Shown here: positions 1 through 11,421 of the stretch, one piece after another
How the letters are laid out: each line of letters begins with the position of its first letter
Numbering within the stretch: position 1 is the first letter of the stretch
NCBI GenBank assembly: GCA_022828595.1
Contig: JAKGHH010000004.1
Location: forward strand, 57,314,422 to 57,378,421
DNA: 64,000 bases
Direction of reading: 5' to 3'
Origin: Nelumbo lutea
Taxonomy: Eukaryota > Streptophyta > Magnoliopsida > Proteales > Nelumbonaceae
Notes under the pieces: generated by a model
Seen by the model: the letters and a program-made list of their open reading frames with translations, nothing else
What the model was told of the DNA's origin: nothing
Databases searched by the model: none
Program-made: the position numbers and the translations under genes

Positions 1-1746
1 GGCTGACATTGTGGTGCCACCAAGTCGGTTGGGGTGGCTTGTCTCAGCTACCGGGGTGAGACCCTAGGCCCATACAGTGTGGGATTAATTGAATCTTTGA
101 ACTGGACCAGATTTCCAGTATTGCCCTGGACCTTGGAAATTGATGGGCAAAACTGGAAAGTTACACCCGACCCCTAGACTCGATTATGATACTGCACTAG
201 GTGTCGGATCGGGCTGTCTTTGATGTACCAATCAGTGAGATCCTTAGCGGGGTCAAAACCTGGGTATGTTGGGACAATCCAAGAATTCATCTGAGTGGGT
301 GATCATAGTGACAGGATCAGCCCCTTTGTCGGACAAAGGTAATGATCGGGGATGCACTCTCACTGTTGGAAACCAAGACTGCCGGCAGCCGATTTCAACC
401 GTTGAAATTTGTTTTGCAAAATATATTTTATATGAGATATAAAAGTATATATATTATGGTTTCTAAAATGTTTGCAAAAGGGTTTTAATTCCTGGGATCC
501 ATATAAGTGTAGAGTGCAACACTGTTCTTTGCAGCCGAGGGAGAGGTCCTCTCTTGTCGGGCAGTGTATGATCATTATGGGCTGAGAGGTTAAGTGTAAG
601 ACCATTGAGGATAATACCTGATGGGCTAATCTTGCATCTGCCCACAGTCCCTGGGTGTTACAAGGTGGCTTGGCCCAGGGACCACTTAGGATAAGTGTTG
701 GGCTCATAGAGCCCATTTGATGGGTTTCAGGGGGTGCACTGTCTTTAACAGTGTATTCGACCAGGCCTTGTAACAAAGGCTGGGCCGAACCCATGTGGCT
801 GATGTGTAGATCAATGCTAGGGTCCCACGCCATACAAGGAAGCCCAACTGGGCAGCAGTTAGGAAGGTTAAGTGAGCACATAAGATTAATGGGCCTAAAG
901 CCCATTTCGAATTAGGCTATTAATTTAGTTAATTAAAGGGACGAATTCTGAGATGGATTAGCAGTTAGGATAGGGTCTTAATCGTATCCACTCAGAGAGT
1001 CCAGATCTGAATGTGATTCAGATCTAGAAACCTCCTAATAAGATTAGGATAAAGCTAATCTAATCTGCAGATAAGATAAGGGTTTATCCTTATCATTAGA
1101 AGAGAAGGCTGATCCAAATATGATTTGGATAAGCACCTCCTAATGGGATTAGGAGCTGATCTTTTCAAGTTAACCAAAGGAAGGAGGGGGCGGCAGCCTT
1201 GAGAGTGAGGCTAAGAAACACATCAGATCCTCTTTAGTGCTGAAATCAAGAAGAGAGAATTCTGCACCCTGCGAATACTCACTTGCCGCCTCCCTGCTCT
1301 TGCCGCCCTGTTTGCCAGTTCGATCTCCAACTGTGGGAGAAGTCAAGATTGGATCTTGACATCAATTCTTTGAGAAAGAATTGAAAAGGAAGCTGTGCTC
1401 ACGTTCCATCCTGCTGTTTCTTGCGAAGGACAGAGTTCTTGGGGAAGAACACTGCTGATTCTGCTCCATCCTGCACTGCGCCATCTTCAGTGGGAGCAGT
1501 CTTTGGATCCTTCCTTGGGCGTGAACACCTTCGTTGGGAGATATTGCTTCTCCGTATCAGGTATCATTCTCTCCCATTCCTTTTGGTTCAGAACTGGTTC
1601 AGTTTAAGGTTCAAGATTTATCCTTGAAAATGTGATTTTCTAAATAGGGAATGTGATTCCCAGTTGAAGGGAGAGAAAAAGTTTTGAAATTCGCCCCTTA
1701 TTCTGCAATCTTTGGGCGTCCATGTGATTGATCTCTCAACCCTTCA
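1..1746 (+). repeat. Ty1/copia LTR, 5' end outside the window
   Basis: Long copia LTR lacking about its first 200 bases, judged against the copy starting at 17685. It ends CCCTTCA at 1741-1746, the usual end of this family. Directly behind it lies RNase H coding sequence rather than a primer binding site, so this LTR probably inserted into an older copia pol, or was joined to it by deletion. It most resembles the minus-strand LTR at 52036-53874. The open frames inside it are not genes. Confidence 0.85.
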
Positions 1747-2133
1747 TACATCTGGGTATGTTTTCCTATATCTGGGTATGTTTTCATGATAGGATCGTGT
1801 GATGTTTGCTGAAAGAGCAGCAAACAGGGCTCCACTGTAGATTCTACAACCAAAGCCGAATAAATTGCCGCAAGTGAAGCTGCCAAAGAAGCCATATGGA
1901 TGAAGAAGTTCATTCATGAATTGGGAGTCATTCCATCCAACACATCACCCATTCTATTGTTGTGTGACAACAATGGAGCTATAGCTTAGGCTAAGGAGCC
2001 ATTAGCCTACTCAAAGTCGAAGCATATCGAGAGGAAGTACCATGTACTGCTAGAGATACGTTGTAGAGGGGACGTCCTGATTTAGAAGGTAGCATCAGCG
2101 GAGAATGTAGCAGACCCATTGACTAAGCCACTG
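1747..2133 (+). pseudogene. Copia RNase H fragment
   Basis: Translation gives the C-terminal RNase H part of a copia polyprotein: SGYVFMIGS, KSSKQGSTVDSTTKAE, EAIWMKKFIHELG, SKHIERKYH and VADPLTKPL. These match the RNase H of the copies ending at 4669 and 46176. Stops interrupt it, including TAA in place of Tyr after TKAE and a stop within GAIAQA. The first 40 bases hold a duplicated 20-bp unit (ATCTGGGTATGTTTTC occurs twice). The fragment ends at the deletion junction 2131-2140. It is non-functional. Confidence 0.85.
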
Positions 2134-2640
2134 ACACATATGAGACTCGAGTTAGTTTAAAATGTTCACAGCCGTTGGATAAGTCTGGGGAGATTTATCC
2201 TGCCAAGGCTGACACTGATGTACCGCCAAGTTGGTTGGGGTGACTTATCTCAGTTGCCAAGGTGAAACCCGAGGTACATGCAGTGTAGGTTTACTTGAAT
2301 CCCTAAACCGGACCATATTTCCATTATTGCCCTGGACCTTGGAGATTGATGGGCAAAACTAGAAATTTACACTTGTCCCCTAGACTCGATTATGATACTG
2401 CACTAGGTGTCAGATTGGGCTATCTTTGATATGCCAATCAGTGAGATCCTTATATGGAGTCAAAACCTGGGTATGTTGAGACAGTCTGAGAATTCAGCTG
2501 AGTGGGTGATCATAGTGACAGGACCGGCCCCTTTGTCGGACAAAGGTAATGATTGGAGATGCACTCTCTCTGATGGAAACTAAGACTATCGGCAACCGAT
2601 TTCAATCGTTGAAATTTGTTTTTGCAAAATATATTTATAT

Positions 2641-2675
<35 letters not shown>

Positions 2676-2964
2676 TTCAAAATGTTTGCAAAATGTTTTA
2701 ATTCCCGGGATCCATGTGAGTAGATAGTGCAGCACTGTTCCTTGCAGCCAAGGGAGAGGTCCTCTCTTTTCGGGCAGAGTTTGATCATTTTGGGTTGAGA
2801 GGTTAAGTGTAAGACCATTGGAGGTAATACCTGATGGGATAATCTTGCATCTGCCCACAGTCCCTGGGTTTTTATAAGGTGGCTTGGCCCAGGGACCACT
2901 TAGTGTAAGTGTTGGGCCCATTAAAAGCCCATGGTGATGGGCTTAGGGGTTCACTGTCCATAAC
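2134..2964 (+). repeat. Copia LTR fragment truncated on both sides
   Basis: The sequence matches the copia LTR from roughly base 125 of the family, starting at ACACATATGAGACTC, to about its middle. The LTR start, the polypurine tract and the end of RNase H are missing on the left. The rest of the LTR and the 5' half of the next internal region are missing on the right. Both edges are deletion joints with short shared sequence. Confidence 0.8.
2643..2672. repeat. (AT)15 microsatellite in the copia LTR
   Basis: Uninterrupted AT dinucleotides lie within the LTR. The same LTR site is expanded at 46809-46840 but short in the other copies. Confidence 0.95.
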
Positions 2965-4669
2965 AGTGTTTATAGCCGAAATGCCCATTTCTTGGAGGAA
3001 ACTTATATCTAGAACAATCATTGTCAAGAAATTGTTCTTGATGGGGAGAGCTCAGGGGTAGTGGGAGATGTCCCACAAGCTCCAAGTAATGACCAACCTA
3101 GAAGATCTACTTGGGTTTCCAGGCCTCCAGTTCGTTTTGGCTATGACCAAGATGGTTACTTGGTGGGAGCCATGACTAGTGAGGAGGATCTCGTGACTTA
3201 TACGGAAGCTGTGTTGGACATAGATTCCTTGAAGTGGGTAGATGCCATGAGAGCTGAGATGGACTCAATAGAGACCACTGGAGTCTGGACTCTAGTAGAT
3301 TTGCCCCCGGGGTAAAAGCAATTGGGTGCAAATGGATCGATAATAGGAACAAGGGCCCCGATGGTAAGGATGAGACCTATAAAACTCATCTTGTGGCGAA
3401 ATGGTACAATCAGAAAGAAGGAATCGATTATGACAAAACCTTTTCGCCGGTGGCCATGCTTAAATCCTTTAGGATCCTACTAACTGTAGCAGTGTACCAT
3501 GATAATGAGATTTGGCAAATGGATGTCAAAACTGCATTCCTGAATGGAGATCTTAGTGAAGATATATATATGCAGCAACCACAAGGTTTCATAGCTGCAG
3601 GTCAAGAACACATGGTATTTAAATTAAACCGGTCCATATATGGACTTAACCAAACTTCTAGGAGTTGGAACATCCGGTTTGACTCTACCGTCAAAAAGTT
3701 TGACTTTGAGCAAAATCCGGATGAACCCTATGTTTACAGGAAATCTAGTGGGGATAAGGTTACGTTCTTGGTTCTGTATGTAGATGACATTCTACTCATT
3801 GGGAATGATGTAGGAGTGTTGACTACAGTAAAAGAATGGACTTCACAACAATTCTCCATGAAATATCTTAGAGAAGCCTCCTACATACTAGGTCTTCGGC
3901 TCTATAGAGATAGATCGAAGAGGATAATAAGATTATCCCAATCTGCTTACATTGACAAGATAGTTAAGAGATACAACATGGAGAACTCCAAGAAAGGAAA
4001 TGTTCCTTTTAGGGATGGAGTCACTCTCTCCAAGGGTATGTCTTCCAAGACTCCCGAGGAGATTGAGGGCATGAATGACGTTCCCTATGACTCAGCCATA
4101 GGGAGCATCATGTATGCCATGCTGTGCACTCGTCCTGACATCTCTCAAATAGTGAGTGTGGTAAGCAGATTCCTTTCAAACCCAACGCAGGAGCATTGGA
4201 CTATTGTGAAAAACATACTAAAATACCTCTGAAGAACAAAAGAGTTTTGTCTGGTATTCGATGGTAGTTCATTACAGATCCGGGGGTATATTGATGCTGA
4301 TTTCCAGTCAGATCCAGATGATAGAAAGTCTACATCTGGTTAAATCCACATGATAGGATCGTGTGCTATTGGCTGGAAGAGCAGCAAACAGGGGTCCTAA
4401 ATAGTAAGAATAACTGTCCACAACCCAAGCCGAACACATTGTCGTAAGTGAGGCTACCTAATGAATGAAGGTGTTCATTCTAGAATTTGGAATTCAGCAC
4501 ATCACCCAATCCACTGTTGTATGACAATATTGGATCTGTGGGAAATTGATGTTAAAAGGTAGCATCAACGGAGAATGTGGCAGACCCATTGACTAAGCCA
4601 CTGACATAGAAAGTTTTTGAGAAACACGTGGAAAGTCTGGGACTCCGACTTGTACCAGATTGGACCTAA
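2965..4669 (+). pseudogene. Copia pol fragment: end of integrase, RT and RNase H
   Basis: Begins inside the region between integrase and RT (NAHFLEE, then the hinge up to the VDLPPG block) and runs through reverse transcriptase to RNase H. RT blocks include VAMLKSFRILL, MDVKTAFLNGDL, QPQGF, the active-site YVDD at 3777-3788 and KGNVPFR. The longest clean stretch is 3393-4232. One base is missing at the PPG codons near 3312, which shifts the frame before RT; copy 1 has the same lesion. RNase H after 4232 is reduced by at least three deletions that are shared with the copy at 60060-60300. Gag, protease and most of integrase are absent, lost at the 2964/2965 joint. It cannot be active. Confidence 0.9.
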
Positions 4670-4673
4670 GTGC

Positions 4674-4683
4674 AAGTGGGAGC
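4674..4683 (+). other. Copia polypurine tract
   Basis: AAGTGGGAGC abuts the TGTTAG start of the 3' LTR, as expected for the plus-strand primer. The same sequence stands at 46181-46190. Confidence 0.85.
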
Positions 4684-5491
4684 TGTTAGACAGTGTATGC
4701 CCTTAGCTCCAATAAGAATGATGTACATTATGACATTTAATGTAAATAAATAAAGTACATATTTGATTCATGTTATTATGGTATTTTCTGTGTAATACCC
4801 TTAAATTGGACACATATGAGACTCAATCTTCACAGCCGTTGGATAGATCTGGGGAGATTTATCTTACCAAGGCTGACACTGATGTGCCGCCAAGTTGGTT
4901 GGGGTGGCTTGTCTCAGCTGCTAGGGTGAGACCTGAGGTACATGTAGTGTGGGTTTTTTGGAAACTTTGAACTGGACCGAAATTCCAATATTGCCCTGGA
5001 CCTTGGAGATAGATGGGCAAAACTGGAATGTTACACCTAACCCCTAGACTCGATTATGATACATCACTAGGTGTCGGCTTGGGATTTCTTTGATATGCCA
5101 ATCAGTGAGATCCTTAGAGGGGGTCAAAACCTAGGTATGTTGGGACAGCCTGAGAATTCATCTGAGTGGGTGATCATAGTGACAAGATCTGCCCCTTTGT
5201 CAGACAAAGTGAATGATCAGGGATGCACTCTCTCTGATGAAAACCAAAACTACCGGCAGTTGATTTCATCTGGGAATGCACTCTCTCTGGTCGGGGATGC
5301 ACTCTCTCTGAAGAACTATCTTGCTGATTCTGCTCCACCCTACGATTTGTCATTTTCAGTGGGAGTAGTTTTTGGTATTCTCCTTGGGCATGAACACCTT
5401 CGTTTGGGGGTTACTACTACTCTGTATCAGGTATATCCCTCTCCTACCTGTAGGGTTCGGCTATCTATATGATAGATCTCTCATCCCTTCA
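4684..5491 (+). repeat. Copia 3' LTR with internal deletion
   Basis: Starts TGTTAGACAG after the polypurine tract and ends CCCTTCA. At 808 bp it is under half the family length. The middle is lost around 5260-5310, where GATGCACTCTCTCTG-like units occur side by side, marking the joint. It is followed head-on by an inverted piece of the same LTR. Confidence 0.85.
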
Positions 5492-5950
5492 TTGACCCCG
5501 CTTTAAGGATCTCATTGATTGGAACATCAAAGACAACCCAATCCGACACCCAGTGCAGTATCATAATCGAGTCTAGGGGTTAGGTGTAACATTCCATTTT
5601 TTCCCATCTAACTCCAAGGTCCAGGGCAATACTAGAATTTTGGTCCGATTTAGGGTTTCAAGAAAACCCACTTTACATGTACCTCAGGTCTCACCCTAGT
5701 AGGTGAGACAAGTCATCCCAACCAACTTGGTGGTACATCAATGTCAGCCTTGGCAGGAAAAATCTTCTCAGATTTATCCAACAGCTGTGAAGATTCTAAG
5801 CTAACACGAGTCTCATATGTGTCAAGTTTAAGGGTCTTACACAAAAACACACCTATAATAACATGAATCAAATATGTACTTTATTCATTTACAATAAATG
5901 ACATAATGTACATCATGCTGATTAGAGCTAAGGGCATACACTATCTAACA
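5492..5950 (-). repeat. Inverted copia LTR fragment (first 455 bases)
   Basis: Read on the minus strand this is the copia LTR from TGTTAGATAG (end at 5950) to the GGGGTCAA block, where it stops abruptly against the forward LTR. With 4684-5132 it forms a large inverted repeat. Confidence 0.85.
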
Positions 5951-5977
5951 TATACTAGGTGAAATTCTACCTATTTT

Positions 5978-7012
5978 ATGTTGGAAATTGCTGAAAATTT
6001 TGAAAAAGCTTTTGACCGGCTAGGTGAGGATGACCCAATATATCTTTTATACTTTGAAGGTGGTGATAAGAGTGAAAATGAGGAGAGTGGGGGTTGGAAT
6101 AGGAAAGGAAAAGGGAGAGGTAATAGGCATGTTGGGCCTCTTAATTATGATGATTGGGACTATGCCAGATCTTTTGTGAAGTTCCTAAAGCTTTTTTATA
6201 ATGTAATATTGCAATTTTTGGGATCTTTTCATGTCACATTGAATGCATTTTTTCATGAACTCGTCGCATTGCAAAATAGGTTGGTTCGTTTGTCTAGAGT
6301 GGAGATAGTCTCTTGAGTTCTATGGCAGAGCGCATGAAACGAAAGTTTGATAAATATTGGGAGAAACTTAAAAATCTGAATTTCTTGTTATATGTTGCCA
6401 TTGTTTTGGATCCTTGTTACAAATTAAAATATGTGAAATTTTGTTTTGGTCAAATATATGATAGTTTGAGGGCTAGAGAGATGACTGAAAGAGTAGAGGC
6501 AACTCTTAGTCATTTATATTGCCATTATCATGATCATGAATGCAATTCAAATTTTAATGTTGGACATGAAGCATCAAGTTCAAGTAAAGCTTCTAATGAG
6601 ATGGATTTTGATGATAATAAAGAGGATACATAGAGATTCTTAGCATCTCAACTTGCAAAACACTTAGAAAGTAAAGAAAGTGTAGAAAGTAAATATGACG
6701 TTACATGGTATTTGCTAGAGAGTTGTGAAAAGCCAGGTGATTCATTTGACATTTTGATTTAGTGGAAAATGAATTCTTAGAAGTATCATATACTTTCTCC
6801 AATAGCAAGAGATGTCTTGGCCATGCCAATTTTGATAATTGCTTCTGAATCAACACTCAGCACAAGTGGGCATTTACTTGATCCATTTGGGAGTTCACTA
6901 TCTCCGAAAATGGTGAGGCTCTTATATGTGGCTAAGATTGGTTACGGTCTCAACCAATCCCAATTGATGTTCGAGAAGCTAGGGATGAAGTGGAAAAAAT
7001 TTCATTTTTTCC
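5978..7012 (+). pseudogene. hAT transposase relic (RICESLEEPER-like)
   Basis: The C-terminal half of a plant hAT transposase is readable in several frames. From 6175: FVKFLKLFYNV and HVTLNAFFHEL, typical of the core domain of BED-zinc-finger hAT proteins. From 6322: MAERMKRKFDKYW and VLDPCYKLKYVKFCFG. From 6725: FDILI, KYHILSPIARDVLAMPI and ASESTLSTSG. Then LDPFGSSLSPKMV, and in a shifted frame DWLRSQPIPIDVREA, which is the C-terminal dimerisation region. Frames change near 6315 and 6640 and after 6912. The BED finger and N-terminal core are missing, cut off by the LTR ending at 5950. No terminal inverted repeats or 8-bp duplications were found. Related proteins are dimeric nuclear cut-and-paste enzymes; this one is dead. 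Confidence 0.85.
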
Positions 7013-7120
7013 AATCGATGTTCAGCACAAGTGGGCGTTTAAAACAAACTTTTCTTATTTGTTTCTTGATAGTTATGTCATTAGCATGGCAGCATTTTAT
7101 CTTCAAACATGAAGTTCTAG
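7013..7120. other. Short spacer with a repeated hAT motif
   Basis: 7021-7036 repeats, with one difference, the 16 bases at 6856-6871 that encode STSG in the hAT dimerisation region. It may be a scrap of a second hAT copy. Nothing else is recognisable before the gypsy LTR at 7121. Confidence 0.5.
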
Positions 7121-8564
7121 TGTAATCCGAAGCGTGTCGTTAACCACTTCGGAACACCAATTTAAACATTTATAAAATTTTCCAACTCTCAAACAAATAC
7201 TAACACAATAAATGGGTGATAACAGGTTGTATCCACAGGGAAGCGAGGGAAAAATTAATGTACACTCAAATCTGTAAAAGAGAACACAAGAGGGAATTGC
7301 AGAAATATAAAAATTAATTAATTAAACTGAGAAAAATATAGAATTTTCAACAGTATTGAAAGTTAAAAGTGTAGAAACATAAATAAATAAACAAAAAAAA
7401 TAAAATAAAAATTTGTAATCTGATCAGAGGTAGTAGTCTCCAGATCTCTCCTTTGACCCTCAAACTTCTCATGTTAGGCCTTCTGCTTACCTAGCCAAAT
7501 TACAGATCTGCAGAAAACAAAATGAATATAAAATAAAATGAAAATAAATTGCAGAAAGTAAATAACAAAACTAGAATTGAAAGAACAAAAATTAAAATTA
7601 AAATAAAGTAAAAGTGGTTTGGATCCGATTCCAAAGGTGGCAGTAATTGTGTTGGTGAACTACAAGTAGGAACCCCTCCTCTTGCCTAGGCGTCCTCCTC
7701 TTCCTCTACTCTTGAACTTCTCAAGATTAGACTTCTGTCTTACCTGGGGGCAGAATCCAACCCTTTCTCAGGAGCCCTTGGGTTCAAGGATGGACACAAT
7801 TGGGATTAGAGAAAAAGAGGGGGCGGCAATTGGGTTTTAGCAAAGATATGGCCACCCTAGGGTTTCTAATGAAGGCTTAGGATGGTTTTGGTTTGATCCT
7901 AAGGCTGAGAAGAGAAGGAGAGGGCGCCCAATATTATGTAGGGCTAAGATTTGGACGCCTAGAAATGGAGGGTGGAGATTAAAGCGCCTAGGGTTGAAAG
8001 GTGGAGATTAAAAGGAGTGGGTGGCACCCTAGAGTGGATGGCTGAGATAGAAAATGGAATGGAGGGCTAAGATCTAATGATTAGGGCTGAATGGTGAGGA
8101 TTAGAAGTTAGGTGGCACCCTAGGGTTTAAAAGCTACAAAAAGAGTGCCCTAGAATGAATGGTGGAGATTAGAAGAAGTGGAGGGTGGAGATTAAACAAC
8201 TAGGGGTGACTAGGGTTTCCTAAGGATGAAAAGAATAGGTTAAAAGGCACCCTAGGGTTTGCTAAGGAGAAGGGAGCTTGCTAATGCAGTAGGAGGGGCG
8301 CCATTCTGGTTTAGCAGATAGGAAGCGCCCTCCTGTTCTTAATTTTTTACAAAAAAACCCCCTTTCTCAGCTGGACTTCACACCAGCTTCCTAAAAACTG
8401 CAATTCAGCCATGAAACCTTCTTAGTTTTGCACAAAATTTGCATAGAGACCCTTAGAGGTCACAACATTGAATTTGACTATGATAAAAGGCATACTTTGA
8501 CTATTCTATGGCCAAAAATACCCCTGAAATGATGCCCTTAAGGCATCAAAATACAAAATTATCA
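7121..8564 (-). repeat. Gypsy family G2 3' LTR (minus-strand element)
   Basis: Read on the minus strand it begins TGATAATTTTG at 8564 beside a polypurine tract and ends ...CGGATTACA at 7121. It aligns with the plus-strand G2 LTRs at 12548-13350 and 14782-17502: the CTTCCCTGTGGAT block near the 3' end, the CCCTAGGGT-rich middle and two internal direct repeats. Only this LTR and the adjacent 3' untranslated region of the element remain. Confidence 0.8.
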
Positions 8565-8858
8565 CACCCCCAACTTAACCATTGCTAGTCCCTTAGCAAT
8601 GTAGCCTTAAAATTATACTGAGCAAAGAGATCCTTTCCATCTCAAGATCATCCCTGACAGAATTAGTTAAGCATCCTGATTCCAAAATTCTCAAACTCTG
8701 TTGAGATCTATATTGGGCTTAAGGGGTGAAACTATCTTTGAATATTACAGAAACTTGGCTTAAAAATTTTATATACCCTTCCATTTGCAGACTGTCTTGA
8801 TATGTTGAGATTGATTTTTAAAATCAGACAAGTATTCTTCTTATCATTTCTGACAGTG
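8565..8858 (-). repeat. G2 polypurine tract and 3' untranslated region
   Basis: Minus-strand AAGTTGGGGGTG borders the LTR. The rest is the inverted counterpart of 14490-14781, with shared blocks around GCTAAGGGACTAGCAATGG and CATTTCTTATC-type sequence. Homology stops near 8858, where a different gypsy gag begins. The frames at 8732-8999 are chance. Confidence 0.7.
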
Positions 8859-9617
8859 GATACATCCCTCTCTAATAGTGGCCACAATATGATGGTTAGA
8901 GAGGTAGCCTGCAAGAGCATATCAGCATATTCGAAGATATCCTCAGCTCATTCATTCTCGATGGAGATCTTAAGGTACGAGAGTTTTCAAAATCACTAAC
9001 CGGTCCAGCCTACACATGGTTTGTGAGCCTCACCCCCGAAAGCATCGACTCGTGGGGTGAGCTAGCTAAGAAATTCTTGTCAAAGTGGTTCACCCTAGAG
9101 AGGAAGATGACAATGGCTGACCTATGAAACATGGAGCAAGGGCCAGGAGAGGATCTCCTGGCCTCTCCTGGCCTATGTTATGAGATTCCAAAAGCTTATG
9201 CATTCCATTTTCGACGAGCATGCCACTGAGAAAAGCTGCGTCAAACAGTATGTATAAGGTATGAGTCCCACCTTCAGGATCAAAATCGAAAACATCAAAG
9301 TCGAATCATTCAATCAACTTTGGAGGTGCACGGAAAGGACAGTCCAAACCATTAAGGACACCTCCCCATATAATAGGAATGAGGCATATGCGGTTGATAG
9401 AAGACCTAGGGGTAACGGAGGAGCTAAACAAGGGCCATATCAGTGAGATAATGCCCCAAAGAAGAGAAACACACCACCACCGCCCCCCTTCCCCAACACA
9501 AGGGAGGAGGTAATCATGATAATGAACAAGTTAGTTGAGGATAGGGTCATTAACCTGCCGCCACCACTGCCAGGAGTAGACACAGAGAAGGACAAGTGCG
9601 ATTGGAGATGGTGCAAT
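8859..9617 (+). pseudogene. Gag fragment of another Ty3/gypsy element
   Basis: Translation shows a retrotransposon gag domain: LTGPAYTWFVSLTPESIDSW, ELAKKFLSKWFTLERKMTMADL, GEDLLAYVMRFQKLMHSIFDEH and a conserved tail up to about 9430. A Pro-rich stretch and EEVIMIMNKLVEDRVI follow near 9480-9560. There is a stop after MTMADL, and a local duplication near 9160-9175 (CTCCTGGCCT twice) breaks the frame. Gag proteins form the cytoplasmic virus-like particle. The type looks Tat-like, with low certainty. A copia LTR starts at 9618, and protease and pol are absent. Confidence 0.75.
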
Positions 9618-9836
9618 TGTTAGACAGTGTATGCCCTTAGCTCCAATCAGATTGATGTAAATTTGACATTTATTGTAAATGAATAAATGTATATAATTGG
9701 TTCATGTTATATCTGGTATGTTTCTATGTAATAACCCTTAAAATAGACACTTATGAGACTTGTGTTAGTTTATAATGTTCACAACCGTTGGATAGTCCTG
9801 GGGAAGTTTATCCTGCCAAGGTTGACACTAATGTGC
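9618..9836 (+). repeat. Copia LTR 5' fragment
   Basis: Starts TGTTAGACAGTGTATGCCC and matches the first 215-220 bases of the copia LTR. It ends at GACACTAATGTGC, where gypsy G1 LTR sequence takes over. Confidence 0.85.
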
Positions 9837-11398
9837 TACAACTTATGAAGTTTTATGCATGATTTTATGATGGTTTGTTTGAGTTTCACCCTATTTTTAG
9901 TTTAATTTCAGGAAATATTTCAGGGAAACCAATTCAAGAAAAAGAAGGCATAAAAAAAGAAAAAAAAAGAGCCAAAATTAAATTAATTTAGCCCATCCCA
10001 GCCAAGAGAGCAATAGAGGATCACTCGGCCCATGTAGCCCATGCTACTCTCTTTGGGAGAACCCAAAGAGAGAGCCTAGCAAGAAAACTAAATTCGGCCC
10101 AGTAAAGAGGAGGCCCATTTCAGCTCAAGAGCAGCCTAGATTTCAGCCCAAAACAGCTCAAAATTCAGTTAAGTTACAGCCCAAAGGGAGCTAGGGGTGT
10201 CAACTTCTAGAGGTTTCAAGAGAAGAAAGGGGGGCAGCACTCTAGAAGGTTCAAGAGGAAAGAATGGCAACCAATTCTAGAAGCTTCAAGAGAGGCCTCT
10301 AGACTCCTTGAAAGTCTATAAAAAGGTCTTTTGAAGGGGGAAAGGTGTTCAATTGCATAAGTTCAAGACTCCTTGGTCTCTTGGGTTCGAAATTCAAGGA
10401 GAGGAGAAGAGAAATAGCTAGGCGCAAGAGAGAAGGGGTTGAGGAGATTCAAGTATTCCAAGAGAGAATAGGGTGAGTTCGAAGGAGGGGAAGCTTAATT
10501 GAAAGATCTAGGTTACATTCTTACTTAGTTTTAGTTTTCTTTGAATTCGAATTCAGCTTTAGATCATGTAGTTTCTCTTTCTTTCTTTCTTTTTTTTCTT
10601 GCTGTAATGGATATTGAATGTTGTAAATTCAGATTATATAATTAAGTTTTCTTGAATCATTCGAATGGATTAAATCCAGCATTTGATGTTTCTTGAATTA
10701 GTGAATTGATTGTAGAACTGATGGGCTGAATTGTTCTCTTACAAATCAAGATCTGAAATTTCAGATATGAGATTTGTAATGTTTGAATTGCTTGAGAAAG
10801 AATTCAGACATTCATTATTCAGCTTGGCCGATCTATTCTAACCTCTTAGAATTTCTAGAGTGCTCGAGAGAGACTCTAGAAATTCGGATCTGCTATTATA
10901 GAATTGAATTGAATGCAAGGTTAGAGATAACTTGCATAATTCAGTTGGTGATCAATTCAATCTAAATTGATGCCATTGAATTGTTTGATCTAATGCATGC
11001 ATAATGATTAAATTCTTGATAGAGATATAAGAATCACCATTCATGCATAGGATGAACAAGTACTTGAAAGAGGTTATTCATTGCCTTGGGATTTCACCAA
11101 ACCAAGGCTGAATCATACTCTATTCGAATGATCTAAGAGGGCTGATTGTTAAATCATGAATTTGTAATTTTAGCCGATTCTCTCAACTTGAATGCAAGGT
11201 GTTTGAGCCAACTCCTAGTAGATAGTTTGTTAACTAGATTTTCAGATTTGAATTAGATTTAAAATTTGGTTAATCAGATAATAGTAGACTGATTTATTAC
11301 TAGTAATTGCTACATAAGTCCTCGTGGGAACGATACTCTACTCACTACTCTATTACTTGAGCGGTTAGTGCACTTGCTAGTGTCACCAAGACCCACCA
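9837..11398 (+). repeat. Gypsy family G1 5' LTR (plus strand)
   Basis: Aligns with the reverse complement of the LTRs at 24280-25865 and 39261-40823: AAATATTTCAGG near the start, CTCTAGAAGGTTCAAGAG-like blocks, and GCACTTGCTAGTGTCA at the end. It ends CCCACCA at 11398 before a primer binding site. About 20 terminal bases are missing on the left. The internal region is cut after about 450 bases, so this is a second, truncated G1 copy. Confidence 0.85.
10317..10324 (+). promoter_or_regulatory. Putative LTR TATA box (G1)
   Basis: TATAAAAA sits in the place of CTATATAAG in the two other G1 LTRs, as expected of an LTR promoter. Confidence 0.5.
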
Positions 11399-11404
11399 AG
11401 TTTT

Positions 11405-11421
11405 TGGCGTCATTGCCGGGG
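11405..11421 (+). other. Gypsy primer binding site (Asp-tRNA type)
   Basis: TGGCGTCATTGCCGGGG follows the LTR by six bases. It fits the Asp-tRNA-type site of Athila-like elements with two changes from the usual TGGCGCCGTTGCCGGGG. Confidence 0.75.

Noticed and set aside
360..905. 181-codon minus-strand open frame
   Set aside because: Lies wholly in a copia LTR. Another frame is open at the same place and frameshifts separate the copies; there is no domain.
5978..7012. Domesticated hAT host gene
   Set aside because: Several frameshifts and stops, a missing N-terminal half and truncation by an LTR point to a relic.
8732..8999. Two opposed short frames
   Set aside because: Fall on G2 3' untranslated sequence and a junction; no family resemblance.
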